Assembly (NCBI GenBank): GCA_035687245.1
Contig: DASRYH010000050.1
Coordinates: forward strand, 1-64,000
Reading direction: 5' to 3'
DNA length: 64,000 nt
Source of the DNA: DASRYH01 sp035687245
GTDB taxonomy: Bacteria; Actinomycetota; Coriobacteriia; Anaerosomatales; PHET01
The position numbers and the translations under genes were made by a program. The notes under the pieces were generated by a model. That model made no database searches, was not told the DNA's origin, and worked only from the letters and a program-made list of their open reading frames with translations. The stretch's first letter is position 1. Each line of letters opens with the position of its first letter. This document shows, one piece after another, positions 52,375-61,329 of the stretch.

Positions 52375-53724
52375 TTAGGCGCCGCCGAGCTCGGTTTCGA
52401 CGAAGTCAGTATAGACCTCACCTCTGATGAAGGCGGGGTTATCCACCACACGCAGGTGGAACGGGATGGTCGTCGGGATTCCCGTGACGATGAACTCGTC
52501 GAGCGCACGGCGCGCTCTCGCGATGGCTTCCTCGCGTGTCTCGCCCCACACGATGAGCTTGCCCAGCAGCGAGTCGTAGGTCGGAGGCACCGTGTAGCCG
52601 GAATAGACGTGGCTGTCGATGCGGACGCCGAAGCCTCCCGGAGGGTTGAAGACGTCGATGCGGCCGGGATGCGGCCGGAAGTTGTGCTCGGGGTCTTCGG
52701 CGTTGATGCGGAACTCGATCGCGTGGCCGCGCAGCACGAGGTCTTCCTGATTGGCGTGCTTCATCGGCAGACCCGCAGCGACGCGAATCTGCTCCTTGAT
52801 GATGTCGACGCCCGAGATCTGCTCCGTGACCGGATGCTCGACCTGGACTCGCGTGTTCATCTCCATGAAGTAGAAGCGACCGTCGGTGTCGAGCAGGAAC
52901 TCGACGGTGCCGGCGCCTTCGTAGTTCACGTTGCGAACGAGGCTGATCGCAGCCGCACCCATTGCTTCGCGCGTCGCCTGGTCCAGAGCTGGCGACGGCG
53001 CTTCCTCGATCAGCTTCTGGTGACGGCGCTGGATCGAGCAGTCGCGCTCGAACAGATAGACCGCGTTGCCGTGGGAGTCGGCCATGACCTGGATCTCCAC
53101 GTGCCGCGGGCGAGCCAGGTACTTCTCGAGGTAGACGGTGTCGTTGCCGAAGGCGGCCGCAGCCTCAGTGCGAGCTGCGGTGAAGTTGACTTCGAGCTCG
53201 CCAGAGTCACGGGCCACACGCATGCCCTTGCCACCGCCGCCTGCCGAAGCTTTGATGAGCACCGGAAAGCCGACCTCTTCGGCGAAGCGCAGGGCCTCGG
53301 CGGCGGTCTCGACGGGTCCGGGGCTTCCCGGGACGGTCGGCACGCCGGCCGCCGCAGCGGTCTCGCGGGCAACAGCCTTGTCGCCCATGCGCTCGATCGC
53401 CTCAGGCGACGGGCCGATGAAGACGACACCAGAGTCGGCGCACGCACGAGCAAACGCAGCGTTCTCGGCCATGAAGCCGTAGCCGGGGTGGATCGCCTGC
53501 GCGCCGGTGGTCAGCGCCGCCGAAATGATGTTAGGCATGTTGAGATAGGACGCGGCCGACGGCGCAGGGCCGATGCAGACGGCGATGTCGGCCATCTTCA
53601 CCGGCAGCGACTCGCGGTCGGCCTCTGAGTAGACGATGACCGAGGAGATGCCCATCTCGCGGGCGGCGCGGATGACGCGCAGCGCGACTTCGCCGCGGTT
53701 GGCTACAAGGATGCGATCGAACAC
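52375..53724 (-). CDS. accC: Biotin carboxylase subunit
   Basis: A 449-residue ATP-grasp biotin carboxylase. FDRILVANRGEVALRVIRAA opens the N-terminal domain. IHPGYGFMAENAAFARACADSG, KASAGGGGKGMRVAR (ATP loop), ERDCSIQRRHQKLIEEAPSP, YFMEMNTRVQVEHPVTE (catalytic region) and GHAIEFRINAEDP follow. It carboxylates biotin on the carrier domain of the neighbouring fusion protein at 53736-55580, only 11 bases upstream. The pair therefore looks like a two-polypeptide pyruvate carboxylase or oxaloacetate decarboxylase-type complex, although AccC could also serve an acetyl-CoA carboxylase. Confidence 0.94.
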   Translation of the reverse strand: MFDRILVANRGEVALRVIRAAREMGISSVIVYSEADRESLPVKMADIAVCIGPAPSAASYLNMPNIISAALTTGAQAIHPGYGFMAENAAFARACADSGVVFIGPSPEAIERMGDKAVARETAAAAGVPTVPGSPGPVETAAEALRFAEEVGFPVLIKASAGGGGKGMRVARDSGELEVNFTAARTEAAAAFGNDTVYLEKYLARPRHVEIQVMADSHGNAVYLFERDCSIQRRHQKLIEEAPSPALDQATREAMGAAAISLVRNVNYEGAGTVEFLLDTDGRFYFMEMNTRVQVEHPVTEQISGVDIIKEQIRVAAGLPMKHANQEDLVLRGHAIEFRINAEDPEHNFRPHPGRIDVFNPPGGFGVRIDSHVYSGYTVPPTYDSLLGKLIVWGETREEAIARARRALDEFIVTGIPTTIPFHLRVVDNPAFIRGEVYTDFVETELGGA

Positions 53725-53735
53725 GGTGCTCCGCC

Positions 53736-55580
53736 TTAGGCCGGCTCGTAGTAGAACAGGACGGTGCCGTACTCGACGGGGTCGCCGTTGCTCATGCAGA
53801 CCTCACGGATGAATCCGCCCTCTTCGGCAGAGATCTCGTTCATCAGCTTCATGGCCTCGAGGATGCACAGGGTCTGACCTTCGGCGATCTGGTCGCCGGC
53901 GGCAACGAATGCGGGGGCACCGGGGCTCGCAGCCTCGTAGTAGGTGCCGACCATCGGAGCCGTGACCGTCTTCCAGCTTGCGGGACGATCCCCGGCGGCC
54001 GGAGCAGCCGCAGGCGCTGCAGCAGCCGCAGCAGGCGCTGCCACCGGTGCTGCGACGGGGGCTACGGAGACGCCGGCGCTCTTACGCACGGTCACCTTGG
54101 TGTCGCCCTCTTCGATGATGACCTCAGCCAAGTCCGATGCCTCGACCATCTTGATGAGCTCGCGGATCTGGGAAACGTCCACCGACTCGTCCTCCTTGAC
54201 GGTATGAATCTCTTCACTCATGAGGAATACGGCCTTCTCGGCCCCCTCGCGATGTGCGGTCAGATAGGTGCGCGCTTCGTTGGGGAAGAGCGCATACATC
54301 AGTACGTCTTCTTCGCTCTTGGCCAGGTCGCCAACTTCTGCTTCTACCTCGGCGAAGGTGGTGGTGACCAGCGAACCGGGGCGCACGTCTTCGGCAAGTG
54401 GCTTGAGATCGCCCAACACCTTGGCGACGATTTCCTTGTCCATGGGGCCGGGTGCCTTGCCGTAAAGGCCTTGGACGTAGTCGCGCATCTCGGAGGGCAC
54501 GATGTTCCAGCGCTTGCCCGTGAGCACGTTCATGACGGCCTGGGTGCCCACGATCTGCGACAGCGGCGTCACAAGCGGCGGGTAGCCGACTTCGGCACGT
54601 ACGCGCGGTACTTCGGCGAGCACGTCGGGAAGCCGATCGCTCGCCTTTTGAAGCTCGAGCTGGCTGATGAAGTTGCTCATCATGCCGCCCGGTACTTGGT
54701 GGCTGAAGACCTCCATCTGCAGCAGCGTGGTGATGCCTCGCTTGAGGTGCTTGCGCTCGCGCACGCCCTCCCAGTACTCGGCGATCTCGAAGAGGAGGTC
54801 CAGGTCGAGCCCGGTGTCGTACGGACTCTCCATGAGCGCAGCGACGATCGTCTCGACGGCAGGCTGGCTGTTGCCGAAGGCGAGCGCGACCACGGCGGTA
54901 TCGACGATGTCGGCACCAGCCTCGGCGGCCTTCACATAGTTCATCGGAGCCATGCCGCCGATGTAGTGGCAGTGAACGTGGATCGGCAGGCCGATCTCGT
55001 CTTTGAGAGCGCGAACCATCTTCTCCGTGCGGAATGGCGTGAGCATGCCCGCCATGTCCTTGATACAGATCGTGTCCGCGCCGATGTCCTTGAGCTGCTG
55101 CGCGTACTCGAGGTAGGCGTCCAGCGTGTGCACAGGGCTGATCGTGTAGGAGATGGCGCCCTCGAACAGGCCACCGACCTCCTTGACCGCGCGTCCCGCG
55201 ACCTCCACGTTGCGAATGTCGTTGAGCGCATCGAAGACGCGGAAGACGTCGATGCCGTTGCGCTTAGAGGCGCGCACGAAGCGTTCGACGATCTCGTCGC
55301 TGTAGTGGTGGTAGCCAACTAGGTTCTGGCCACGCAGAAGCATCTGCAGCGGGGTCTTCGGGCAGTGCTTCTTGATGGTGCGAAGACGCTCCCACGGATT
55401 CTCGTCCATGAAGCGCAGGCACGAGTCGAACGTCGCGCCGCCCCAGACCTCGAGCGACCAGTAGCCCACCGAGTCCATCTTCGGCAGGATGGGCAGCATA
55501 TCGCCGATCTCCATCCGAGTCGCCCACAGAGACTGGTGGGCGTCTCGAAGCGTTGTGTCGGTGATATGGACGGGTCGCAT
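53736..55580 (-). CDS. pycB: Carboxyltransferase-biotin carrier fusion (PycB/OadA-like with AccB-type carrier)
   Basis: A protein of about 614 residues. Residues 1-470 are a pyruvate carboxylase/oxaloacetate decarboxylase carboxyltransferase: ITDTTLRDAHQSLWATRM, FDSCLRFMDENPWERL, TICIKDMAGMLTP with the carbamylated Lys, and the metal ligands in VHCHYIGGMAP. Then comes an AccB-like segment (VSQIRELIKMVEASDLAEVI, KVTVRKSAGV), an Ala/Pro hinge and a biotinyl domain with CILEAMKLMNEI, Lys being biotinylated. The ATG at 55580 has AAGGGGG upstream. It probably forms oxaloacetate from pyruvate with AccC. Confidence 0.9.
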   Translation of the reverse strand: MRPVHITDTTLRDAHQSLWATRMEIGDMLPILPKMDSVGYWSLEVWGGATFDSCLRFMDENPWERLRTIKKHCPKTPLQMLLRGQNLVGYHHYSDEIVERFVRASKRNGIDVFRVFDALNDIRNVEVAGRAVKEVGGLFEGAISYTISPVHTLDAYLEYAQQLKDIGADTICIKDMAGMLTPFRTEKMVRALKDEIGLPIHVHCHYIGGMAPMNYVKAAEAGADIVDTAVVALAFGNSQPAVETIVAALMESPYDTGLDLDLLFEIAEYWEGVRERKHLKRGITTLLQMEVFSHQVPGGMMSNFISQLELQKASDRLPDVLAEVPRVRAEVGYPPLVTPLSQIVGTQAVMNVLTGKRWNIVPSEMRDYVQGLYGKAPGPMDKEIVAKVLGDLKPLAEDVRPGSLVTTTFAEVEAEVGDLAKSEEDVLMYALFPNEARTYLTAHREGAEKAVFLMSEEIHTVKEDESVDVSQIRELIKMVEASDLAEVIIEEGDTKVTVRKSAGVSVAPVAAPVAAPAAAAAAPAAAPAAGDRPASWKTVTAPMVGTYYEAASPGAPAFVAAGDQIAEGQTLCILEAMKLMNEISAEEGGFIREVCMSNGDPVEYGTVLFYYEPA

Positions 55581-55642
55581 CGCAGACCCCCTTCGCTTGG
55601 TCGTCGGGGCGATCGCCGGACGGCGCATCGCGTAGAAGCTCC

Positions 55643-55648
55643 AGTATA
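55643..55648 (-). promoter_or_regulatory. Candidate -10 of the pycB-accC operon
   Basis: TATACT on the minus strand lies 62 bases before the pycB ATG at 55580. No consensus -35 is found at the usual distance. It directly follows the hairpin at 55654-55685. Confidence 0.4.
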
Positions 55649-55653
55649 TACGA

Positions 55654-55685
55654 GCCGCGACCGGCTACACACTGCCGACCGCGGC
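55654..55685 (-). terminator. Possible terminator after efp
   Basis: GCCGCG with CGCGGC and an inner CGGC/GCCG pairing form an imperfect stem with two mismatches and an 8-base loop, 24 bases after the efp stop. Only TCGTATAT follows, so termination strength is doubtful. Confidence 0.4.
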
Positions 55686-55709
55686 CAAGAATGCGAGAAA
55701 ACGAGTGCG

Positions 55710-56270
55710 CTAGACGCGCGTGATGTAGCGTCCGTCGCGGGTGTCGATCTTGAGCTTGTCGCCGGTGTTGACGAACATCGGGACCTGCACGACAGCACCG
55801 GTCTCGAGCGTGGCCGGCTTGGTGCCGCCCTGCACGGTATCGCCCTTGAAGCCCGGATCGGTCTCGGTGACCTCGAGCTCGACGAACATCGGCGGCTCGA
55901 CGCCCATGTACTCGCCGTCGGCGGTCATGATCTCAATCTCGTCGTTCTCCTTGAGCCACTTGGCCTGGTCGCCGACGAAATCGGCGCTGAGCTCGATCTG
56001 CTCGTAGCTGCCGTTGTCCATGAAGTGGAACGAGGCACCGTCGTTGTAGAGGTACTGCATCTTCTTGGTCTCGACACGCACGTCGTCGAACTTCTCGCCC
56101 GCGCGGAAGGTGTAGTCCACCACGCGCCCGCTCTCCAGCTCCTTGAGCTTGGTACGGACGAACGCGCCACCCTTACCGGGCTTGACGTGCTGGAACTCGA
56201 CGATGACCCAGCGCTTGCCCTCGTGCTGGATGCACATACCGTTCTTGAACTGCGCGGTGGTGACGGACAT
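55710..56270 (-). CDS. efp: Elongation factor P
   Basis: A 186-residue three-domain translation factor that relieves ribosome stalling at polyproline. The N-terminal KOW-like domain has the tip loop FQHVKPGKGGAFVRTKLKEL, with Lys33 in the position that is modified in some bacteria. YTFRAGEKFDDVRVETKKMQ, VELEVTETDPGFKGDTVQGG and VPMFVNTGDKLKIDTRDGRY are typical. The Pro-Gly-Lys-Gly loop is normal. No modification enzyme is encoded nearby. It lies between the Xaa-Pro peptidase and carboxylase genes, as in many Gram-positive bacteria. Confidence 0.97.
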   Translation of the reverse strand: MSVTTAQFKNGMCIQHEGKRWVIVEFQHVKPGKGGAFVRTKLKELESGRVVDYTFRAGEKFDDVRVETKKMQYLYNDGASFHFMDNGSYEQIELSADFVGDQAKWLKENDEIEIMTADGEYMGVEPPMFVELEVTETDPGFKGDTVQGGTKPATLETGAVVQVPMFVNTGDKLKIDTRDGRYITRV

Positions 56271-56336
56271 GACTCACGTACTCCTTCATCTGCGAGCGCA
56301 ATCACGCTGCTGCACAGCGGGCGCTCGTATCGGTTC

Positions 56337-57413
56337 CTACAGCTCGATGAGGTCCTTCGGCGAACGGGTCAGAATCCTAGATCCACCCTCTTGGACCACT
56401 ACCAAGTCCTCGATTCTAACACCCCCGAAGCCCGGCTCGTAGACGCCCGGCTCGATGGTAATGACGTTGCCTGCGACGAGCGTGTCGTTGCTGCGAGGGC
56501 TAGCACTGGGCGACTCGTGGACCTCGAGGCCCACACCATGCCCGAGACCGTGGCGGAACAGATCGCCGAATCCCCTCTGCTCAACCTCCCTGCGCGCTGC
56601 CGCATCCACTTCGCAGCCACTCGCGCCAGCGACGACAGCCGCGTTGCCCGCCTGATTGGCCGCGAGAACCGCTTCGTAGTACTCGCGCTGCCGGTCGGTG
56701 GCGCGACCCAGCACGACCGTGCGCGTCATATCGGCGCAGTAGCCGTCGACCTTGGCACCGAAGTCGAGTTTCACGAAGTCGCCGGTCTGGAAGGCGCGCT
56801 GGGTGATCTTCGCGTGCGGAAGCGCTGAGTTGGGCCCTCCTGCGATGATCGGTACGAAGGCGAGGCCGTCGCTGCCGTTCGTGCGCATGTAGAACTCGAG
56901 GTCGAGCGCGAGCTCGGCCTCGGTCACTCCGGGGCGGATGCGCCCAAGAATGTAGGTGAACGTGTCGTCAGTGAGCTGCTGGGCCGCGGCGATGCGCCCG
57001 ATCTCCGCCTCGTCCTTCACCGCACGGAGTGCCTCCACCCAACCACTCGCCATGTGGGTGTCGACCCCCAGCGCCTTGCGAGCGCCTTCGAAGCCCTTGA
57101 GCGACATCGAGTCCTCGACGGCCGCAGCCCCATCTAGCAGCTCAGCTGCAGTCTCAATGACGTTGACCTTGGCCTCGACCACTCGCCAGCCGGTACCCAC
57201 GGCAGCTGCGGTGGCAGCCTCGACGTAGCGGTTGTCGGTGATGAGCGCGGCCGATTCGGCAGTCACAAGAGCAACGTGTGCCCGCTCGTCGTCAAAGACC
57301 CGCTCGAAACCCGTGATGTAGGCGACGTTGACCGGCTCGGTCACCGCGAGTCCGGCAACGCCCTCAGCGGCTATGCGCGCCCTGAGCTGCGCCAACCGGG
57401 ACTCGGAGTTCAC
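56337..57413 (-). CDS. pepP: M24 Xaa-Pro peptidase
   Basis: A protein of about 358 residues with a creatinase-like N-terminal domain (AVTEPVNVAYITGFE) and a pita-bread metallopeptidase domain. Ligands are seen in VKLDFGAKVDGYCADMTRTV (two Asp), FRHGLGHGVGLEVHESP (His), VITIEPGVYEPGFGGVRIED (two Glu). It would cleave the bond before proline (prolidase or aminopeptidase P; the two cannot be told apart). The GTG at 57413 has AAGGAGGT at ideal spacing and overlaps the aroQ stop by 4 bases. Confidence 0.92.
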   Translation of the reverse strand: MNSESRLAQLRARIAAEGVAGLAVTEPVNVAYITGFERVFDDERAHVALVTAESAALITDNRYVEAATAAAVGTGWRVVEAKVNVIETAAELLDGAAAVEDSMSLKGFEGARKALGVDTHMASGWVEALRAVKDEAEIGRIAAAQQLTDDTFTYILGRIRPGVTEAELALDLEFYMRTNGSDGLAFVPIIAGGPNSALPHAKITQRAFQTGDFVKLDFGAKVDGYCADMTRTVVLGRATDRQREYYEAVLAANQAGNAAVVAGASGCEVDAAARREVEQRGFGDLFRHGLGHGVGLEVHESPSASPRSNDTLVAGNVITIEPGVYEPGFGGVRIEDLVVVQEGGSRILTRSPKDLIEL

Positions 57414-57853
57414 GCGACCTCCTTGGCGAGCCGCGCGGCTGCACGAAGGGCGAGCATGTAGCTCGTCACGCCGAACCCGGAGATCTGACCGGCGCACGCC
57501 GGCGCGATTACGCTGGTGGCGCGGAACTTCTCGCGAGCGTGGATGTTGGAGAGGTGGCACTCGACGACCGGAATCGCAATCGCGCCTACGGCGTCGCGCA
57601 GCGCATACGAGTAGTGCGTGAACGCGCCGGGATTGAAGACGATGCCGTGGCAGGTCTCGCGCGCGTCGTGGAGCGCGTCGATGAGCACGCCCTCGTGATT
57701 GCTCTGCCGAAAGACGAGCTCTACCCCGATCTCTTCGGCAAGCGAGCTCATGGCGGCCTCAATGTCGGCGAGCCTGGCAGCGCCGTAGACTTCGGGCTCA
57801 CGCTCCCCCAACAGGTTCAGGTTGGGCCCGTTGAGCACGAGAATGCGGATCAT
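57410..57853 (-). CDS. aroQ: Type II 3-dehydroquinate dehydratase
   Basis: A 147-residue enzyme, the normal length for the dodecameric type II form, converting 3-dehydroquinate to 3-dehydroshikimate. ILVLNGPNLNLLGEREPEVYG carries the catalytic Arg and Tyr; FRQSNHEGVLIDALHDAR, VFNPGAFTHYSYALRDA and PVVECHLSNIHAREKFR with the catalytic His follow. The ATG at 57853 overlaps the aroB stop in ATGA; the frame remains open upstream to 58228 but that part is a shadow of aroB. Confidence 0.95.
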   Translation of the reverse strand: MIRILVLNGPNLNLLGEREPEVYGAARLADIEAAMSSLAEEIGVELVFRQSNHEGVLIDALHDARETCHGIVFNPGAFTHYSYALRDAVGAIAIPVVECHLSNIHAREKFRATSVIAPACAGQISGFGVTSYMLALRAAARLAKEVA

Positions 57854-58956
57854 GATCGTGCCTCTCCCTTTGTCGCCGCCCACGCGGCGAGATGTGCCGA
57901 AAGCACGGCATCGTCCACGGCCGTGCACTCCCAGACGCCAGGCGCGCTCGGCAGTACCATGCGCACCGAACCGGCCCTTACCTTCTTGTCCCCATGCATC
58001 GCCGAAAGCAGCAGATCGACACGCGGCTCGAGCTCGAGTGAGGCAAGTCCCACGAGGTCGAGGAGCCGGTCTTGCCTGCGCACGAACTCCGCATCCGTCC
58101 TGCCTTCGGCAAGTGCAACGCGCGCGGCGAAGCGCATTCCTTCGGCAACGGCGGCACCATGAGTGAAGGTGCCATAGCCGGCAACCTTCTCTACGGCGTG
58201 ACCGAGTGTGTGTCCGTAGTTCAAGCACTCGCGCGGGCCCTCTTCGCGTTCGTCTCGAGCCACAACCGCCGACTTGAACGCCACGCAGCGCTCGATGAGC
58301 TCCTCGATCACTGTCGCTTCCCGGTTGGCGATCTCAGAGGCGTGCGATTCGGTCCATGCAGTGAATTCCTCGCTGTCGAGCAACGCGCTCTTGACGGCCT
58401 CTGCTACACCCGAGAGCCACTCTGGCTCAGGCAGCGTGGCGAGCGTCGAGGTGTCGGCCACAACCACGATCGGCTGCTTGAACGCGCCCGCGAGGTTTTT
58501 GCCCGCCTCGAGGTCGACGGCCGTCTTGCCCCCGACCGACGAGTCGACCATCGCGAGCAGCGTCGTGGGCACTTGAGCGAACGCGATACCGCGCTGGTAG
58601 ACAGCGGCGGTGAAGCCGGCGAGGTCGCCGATCACGCCGCCGCCAACGGCCACCACGAGGTCATCGCGACCGAGTCTGGCAGCAGCCATCGCTTCGACAA
58701 TCTGGCCGGCGAGCGCCCAGTTCTTGGATGCCTCGCCCGCGGGCACCGTCATAGGAGTCACGTTGAAGCCCGCCCGTGCGAGCGACGTATCCACGCCAAG
58801 CGCCCAGCGCTCGGCGATGTTGCTGTCGGTCACCAACGCCACGTTGCGTGCGGCGCTCAACTCCCGCAGGCGTGGTCCGATACCGCCCAGAAGATCCGGG
58901 CCGATCTCGACATCGTATGTCGCGCCGGGAACCGGGACTGACACAGAACGCGTCAC
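57850..58956 (-). CDS. aroB: 3-dehydroquinate synthase
   Basis: A 368-residue NAD- and zinc-dependent cyclase acting second in the shikimate pathway. YDVEIGPDLLGGIG, AVGGGVIGDLAGFTAAVYQR, FAQVPTTLLAMVDSSVGGKT, ECLNYGHTLGHAVE with the metal-binding His, and the C-terminal VLPSAPGVWECTAVDD match AroB. It overlaps aroK by 4 bases and aroQ by 4. Confidence 0.96.
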   Translation of the reverse strand: MTRSVSVPVPGATYDVEIGPDLLGGIGPRLRELSAARNVALVTDSNIAERWALGVDTSLARAGFNVTPMTVPAGEASKNWALAGQIVEAMAAARLGRDDLVVAVGGGVIGDLAGFTAAVYQRGIAFAQVPTTLLAMVDSSVGGKTAVDLEAGKNLAGAFKQPIVVVADTSTLATLPEPEWLSGVAEAVKSALLDSEEFTAWTESHASEIANREATVIEELIERCVAFKSAVVARDEREEGPRECLNYGHTLGHAVEKVAGYGTFTHGAAVAEGMRFAARVALAEGRTDAEFVRRQDRLLDLVGLASLELEPRVDLLLSAMHGDKKVRAGSVRMVLPSAPGVWECTAVDDAVLSAHLAAWAATKGEARS

Positions 58957-59471
58957 AAGAGCTCCTCAACTGCCGAAAGGGCGCGCATCGCCACTTCTTC
59001 GGCGCTCGCACCGCCGGTGTCTATGCATGCGTCGGCCACTCCGGAGTAGAGCGCTTCTCGCGCGCCCAGCAGAGCGGTCGCCGCCAGCGTACCGCCGGGT
59101 CCGGCCAGAAGCGGACGGGTAGATACGTCGCCGATACGAGCAATCGCCTCGCCCGCGGATACCTGCAGGTAGAGCACGACGCCCAGCTCCTTGAGGAGCG
59201 AGCGGTTCTCGGGCCGGACGACGACGCCTCCGCCGCAGGCCACCACGGACGCTGGCTGACCGGCAAGTGCCGCCAGCGCCTCGGTCTCCATCTCGCGGAA
59301 GCGCTCCTCGCCGAGGGTCGCGAAGACCTCGGGGACGGACATTCCCGCGCTTGCCTCGATGGCATCGTCCAAGTCGACAAAGGGTCGGTCGAGCTCTTCG
59401 GCGATTCGCACCCCTACCGTCGATTTGCCGGCGCCCATGAAACCGACGATGAAGATGTGGCCGTGGCTCAC
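58953..59471 (-). CDS. aroK: Shikimate kinase
   Basis: A 172-residue P-loop kinase phosphorylating shikimate. Walker A is IVGFMGAGKSTVGVRIA; the shikimate-binding DLDDAIEASAGMSV and CGGGVVVRPENRSLL are present, with the lid Arg in VSTRPLLAGPGGTL. The GTG at 59471 overlaps the aroC stop (GTGA). A longer reading from 59501 lies inside aroC and does not fit the family. Confidence 0.94.
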   Translation of the reverse strand: MSHGHIFIVGFMGAGKSTVGVRIAEELDRPFVDLDDAIEASAGMSVPEVFATLGEERFREMETEALAALAGQPASVVACGGGVVVRPENRSLLKELGVVLYLQVSAGEAIARIGDVSTRPLLAGPGGTLAATALLGAREALYSGVADACIDTGGASAEEVAMRALSAVEELL

Positions 59472-60616
59472 CGGCTGACCCTGTCGCGGTATCGGTCCCA
59501 CGCGGCGACCATGTCGTCGGCCGAATCGCGGCCGAAGGTATCGAGGTAGGCTCGGGCCAGTGCAAAGGCGACTTCGGCCTCGGCAACTACCGCAGCCGCG
59601 GGCACGGCGCAGACGTCGCTGCGCTCCTTGCTTGCGTCGATTGGCTCGTGCGTGTCGAGATCCACGCTGCCCAGCGGGCGCATGAGCGTTGGGATCGGCT
59701 TCATCGCCGCGCGGACCACGAGCAGCTCGCCGTTGGTCATGCCACCCTCGAGTCCACCCGCTCGGTTCGTGGCACGCGAGAAGCCGGTGCCTTGCGTGTA
59801 GCGGATCTCGTCGTGCACGGTGCTCCCACGTCGCTTCGCCGCAGCGAAGCCGTCGCCGAATTCGACGCCCTTGATGGCAGGAATGGACAGCACCGACGCG
59901 CCGAGGTCGGCATCGAGGCGCCTAGCGGCCTCCGCGTAGCTGCCAAGACCGGGTACGAGCCCGCTCGCGGTCACCACGAAGACCCCACCGAGCGACTCTC
60001 CGTCGGCGCGCGCCGCATCGATCTCGTCGCGCATGGCCTGGGCCACTTCGGCATCGGGACAGCGCACATCGCACGCTTCCACCGCTTCGAGGTCAACGCC
60101 GGCCGGGTCGACGTCATCGCACGCCGCTGAACCGATGGACTCGACGTAGGACGCTATCTGCACGCCGAAGAGGCCGAGTACGGCCTTTGCGATGCCGCCG
60201 GCGGCGACTCGCGCAGCGGTCTCACGCGCGCTGGCGCGCTCGAGGATGTCTCGCATGTCGTCCGAGCCGGTCTTGAGGACTCCGCCGAGATCGGCGTGGC
60301 CGGGACGAGGAGCCGTCTCGCGAACGCCGACAGGCTTCTCCCCTTCGGCGGCCATTACGTCGGTCCAGTTGTCCCAGTCGCGGTTGGCGACGGTCAGACA
60401 GACGGGGCTACCGATCGTTGCGCCGAACCGGATGCCGGACAGCACGGTTGCGCGGTCGGTTTCGATCCTCTGGCGACCTCCGCGGCCATAGCCGCCTTGG
60501 CGACGCTTCAAATCGGTGTTGATGGTGGCGAGGTCGACGGGAACACCAGCGGGGACTCCGCTGACGATGGCGCACAGAGCGCGTCCGTGTGACTCCCCTG
60601 CAGTGGTATAGCGCAT
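59468..60616 (-). CDS. aroC: Chorismate synthase
   Basis: A 382-residue FMN-dependent lyase making chorismate from EPSP, the last shikimate step. RYTTAGESHGRALCAIVSGV, RRQGGYGRGGRQRIETD, GTIGSPVCLTVANRDW-like residues, RPGHADLGGVLK, ERASARETAARVAAGGIAK and GGLEGGMTNGELLVVRAAMKP are the conserved blocks. It is first of the aroC-K-B-Q-pepP set, which is chained by 4-base overlaps, with a -10 like TAGAAT at 60662-60657. Confidence 0.96.
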   Translation of the reverse strand: MRYTTAGESHGRALCAIVSGVPAGVPVDLATINTDLKRRQGGYGRGGRQRIETDRATVLSGIRFGATIGSPVCLTVANRDWDNWTDVMAAEGEKPVGVRETAPRPGHADLGGVLKTGSDDMRDILERASARETAARVAAGGIAKAVLGLFGVQIASYVESIGSAACDDVDPAGVDLEAVEACDVRCPDAEVAQAMRDEIDAARADGESLGGVFVVTASGLVPGLGSYAEAARRLDADLGASVLSIPAIKGVEFGDGFAAAKRRGSTVHDEIRYTQGTGFSRATNRAGGLEGGMTNGELLVVRAAMKPIPTLMRPLGSVDLDTHEPIDASKERSDVCAVPAAAVVAEAEVAFALARAYLDTFGRDSADDMVAAWDRYRDRVSR

Positions 60617-60656
60617 GGCAACGCGGACCTTTCAGGTCACGAGTTCAGGTGCGCAG

Positions 60657-60662
60657 ATTCTA
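60657..60662 (-). promoter_or_regulatory. Candidate -10 of the aro operon
   Basis: TAGAAT on the minus strand lies 40 bases before the aroC ATG. The region 17 bases upstream (CCTGCC) is a poor -35. A small hairpin (GACCT/AGGTC, 3-base loop) lies between this and the start codon. Confidence 0.4.
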
Positions 60663-60695
60663 ACAGAGCAGGGGTGTTGGGCAGGTGCGCTTCGG

Positions 60696-61316
60696 CTACT
60701 TACTGATGCCCTGACCGACCGAGAGGGTGACCTCGCTGTCGCCGTAGAGCATCGTCGCCGAAGAGGACGTCAGGTTGACGACCTTCCAGGGCGTGCCTTC
60801 GAGCGTATCGCCTTCACCGGCCGTGTAGCTCTTACCGTTCCAGATGAAGGTGGCGACAAGATCACCATCGACCGTCTTGATGCTCTCCAGCGCCAGCGTG
60901 TCCGCCGGAACCGACGCGGTCGAGCTCGTATTCGTGCTGCCCGAAGTGCCGGTCGACGAAGTCGTCGTCGCCGAGACAGGCGGTTTCACCGTGGGCACGA
61001 ATGGGTTGCGGAATGTGAAAACGTCCTCGACGGGATCCGCATCGCGCGCGGTTGCAGGCTCAGTTGGCGTCGCGGGCTTCTGGTTGCTCGCCGTAGTGAC
61101 AGGTGCCTTGGCCGCATCCTTGGCCGCGTCCTTGACCGCGTTGAACAGACCGTTGCCCAGTATCAGCAATCCGACTGTGGCGAGAAGAGCCGCTACGATG
61201 GCGAGCCCTCCGGCGATCATAAGCGCCTTGCCAAGAGTCGTTGAGAAGAATCCCGCCTTCGGCTCGACTGCTGCGTCCGCCTGAGGGACAGGGGCCGGGT
61301 TCATGTTGTCGACCAT
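60696..61316 (-). CDS. PilP-like pilus assembly protein
   Basis: A 206-residue protein. It has a cytoplasmic N-terminus, one membrane helix (ALMIAGGLAIVAALLATVGLLIL), a Ser/Thr/Ala-rich linker and a C-terminal beta-rich domain of about 65 residues (ALESIKTVDGDLVATFIWNG, KSYTAGEGDTLEGTPWKVVN, ATMLYGDSEVTLSVGQGISK). The C-terminal pattern resembles the PilP/GspC homology region, and it follows pilM-N-O directly. The position equals that of pilP, but PilP proper is a lipoprotein, so the assignment is an inference. The ATG at 61316 has GGGGGAG upstream. Confidence 0.65.
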   Translation of the reverse strand: MVDNMNPAPVPQADAAVEPKAGFFSTTLGKALMIAGGLAIVAALLATVGLLILGNGLFNAVKDAAKDAAKAPVTTASNQKPATPTEPATARDADPVEDVFTFRNPFVPTVKPPVSATTTSSTGTSGSTNTSSTASVPADTLALESIKTVDGDLVATFIWNGKSYTAGEGDTLEGTPWKVVNLTSSSATMLYGDSEVTLSVGQGISK

Positions 61317-61329
61317 CTCTGCTCCCCCC

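Noticed and set aside
60635..60660. Small hairpin before aroC as a riboswitch or attenuator
   Set aside because: Only five base pairs with a three-base loop; no leader peptide, no terminator and no conserved riboswitch pattern.
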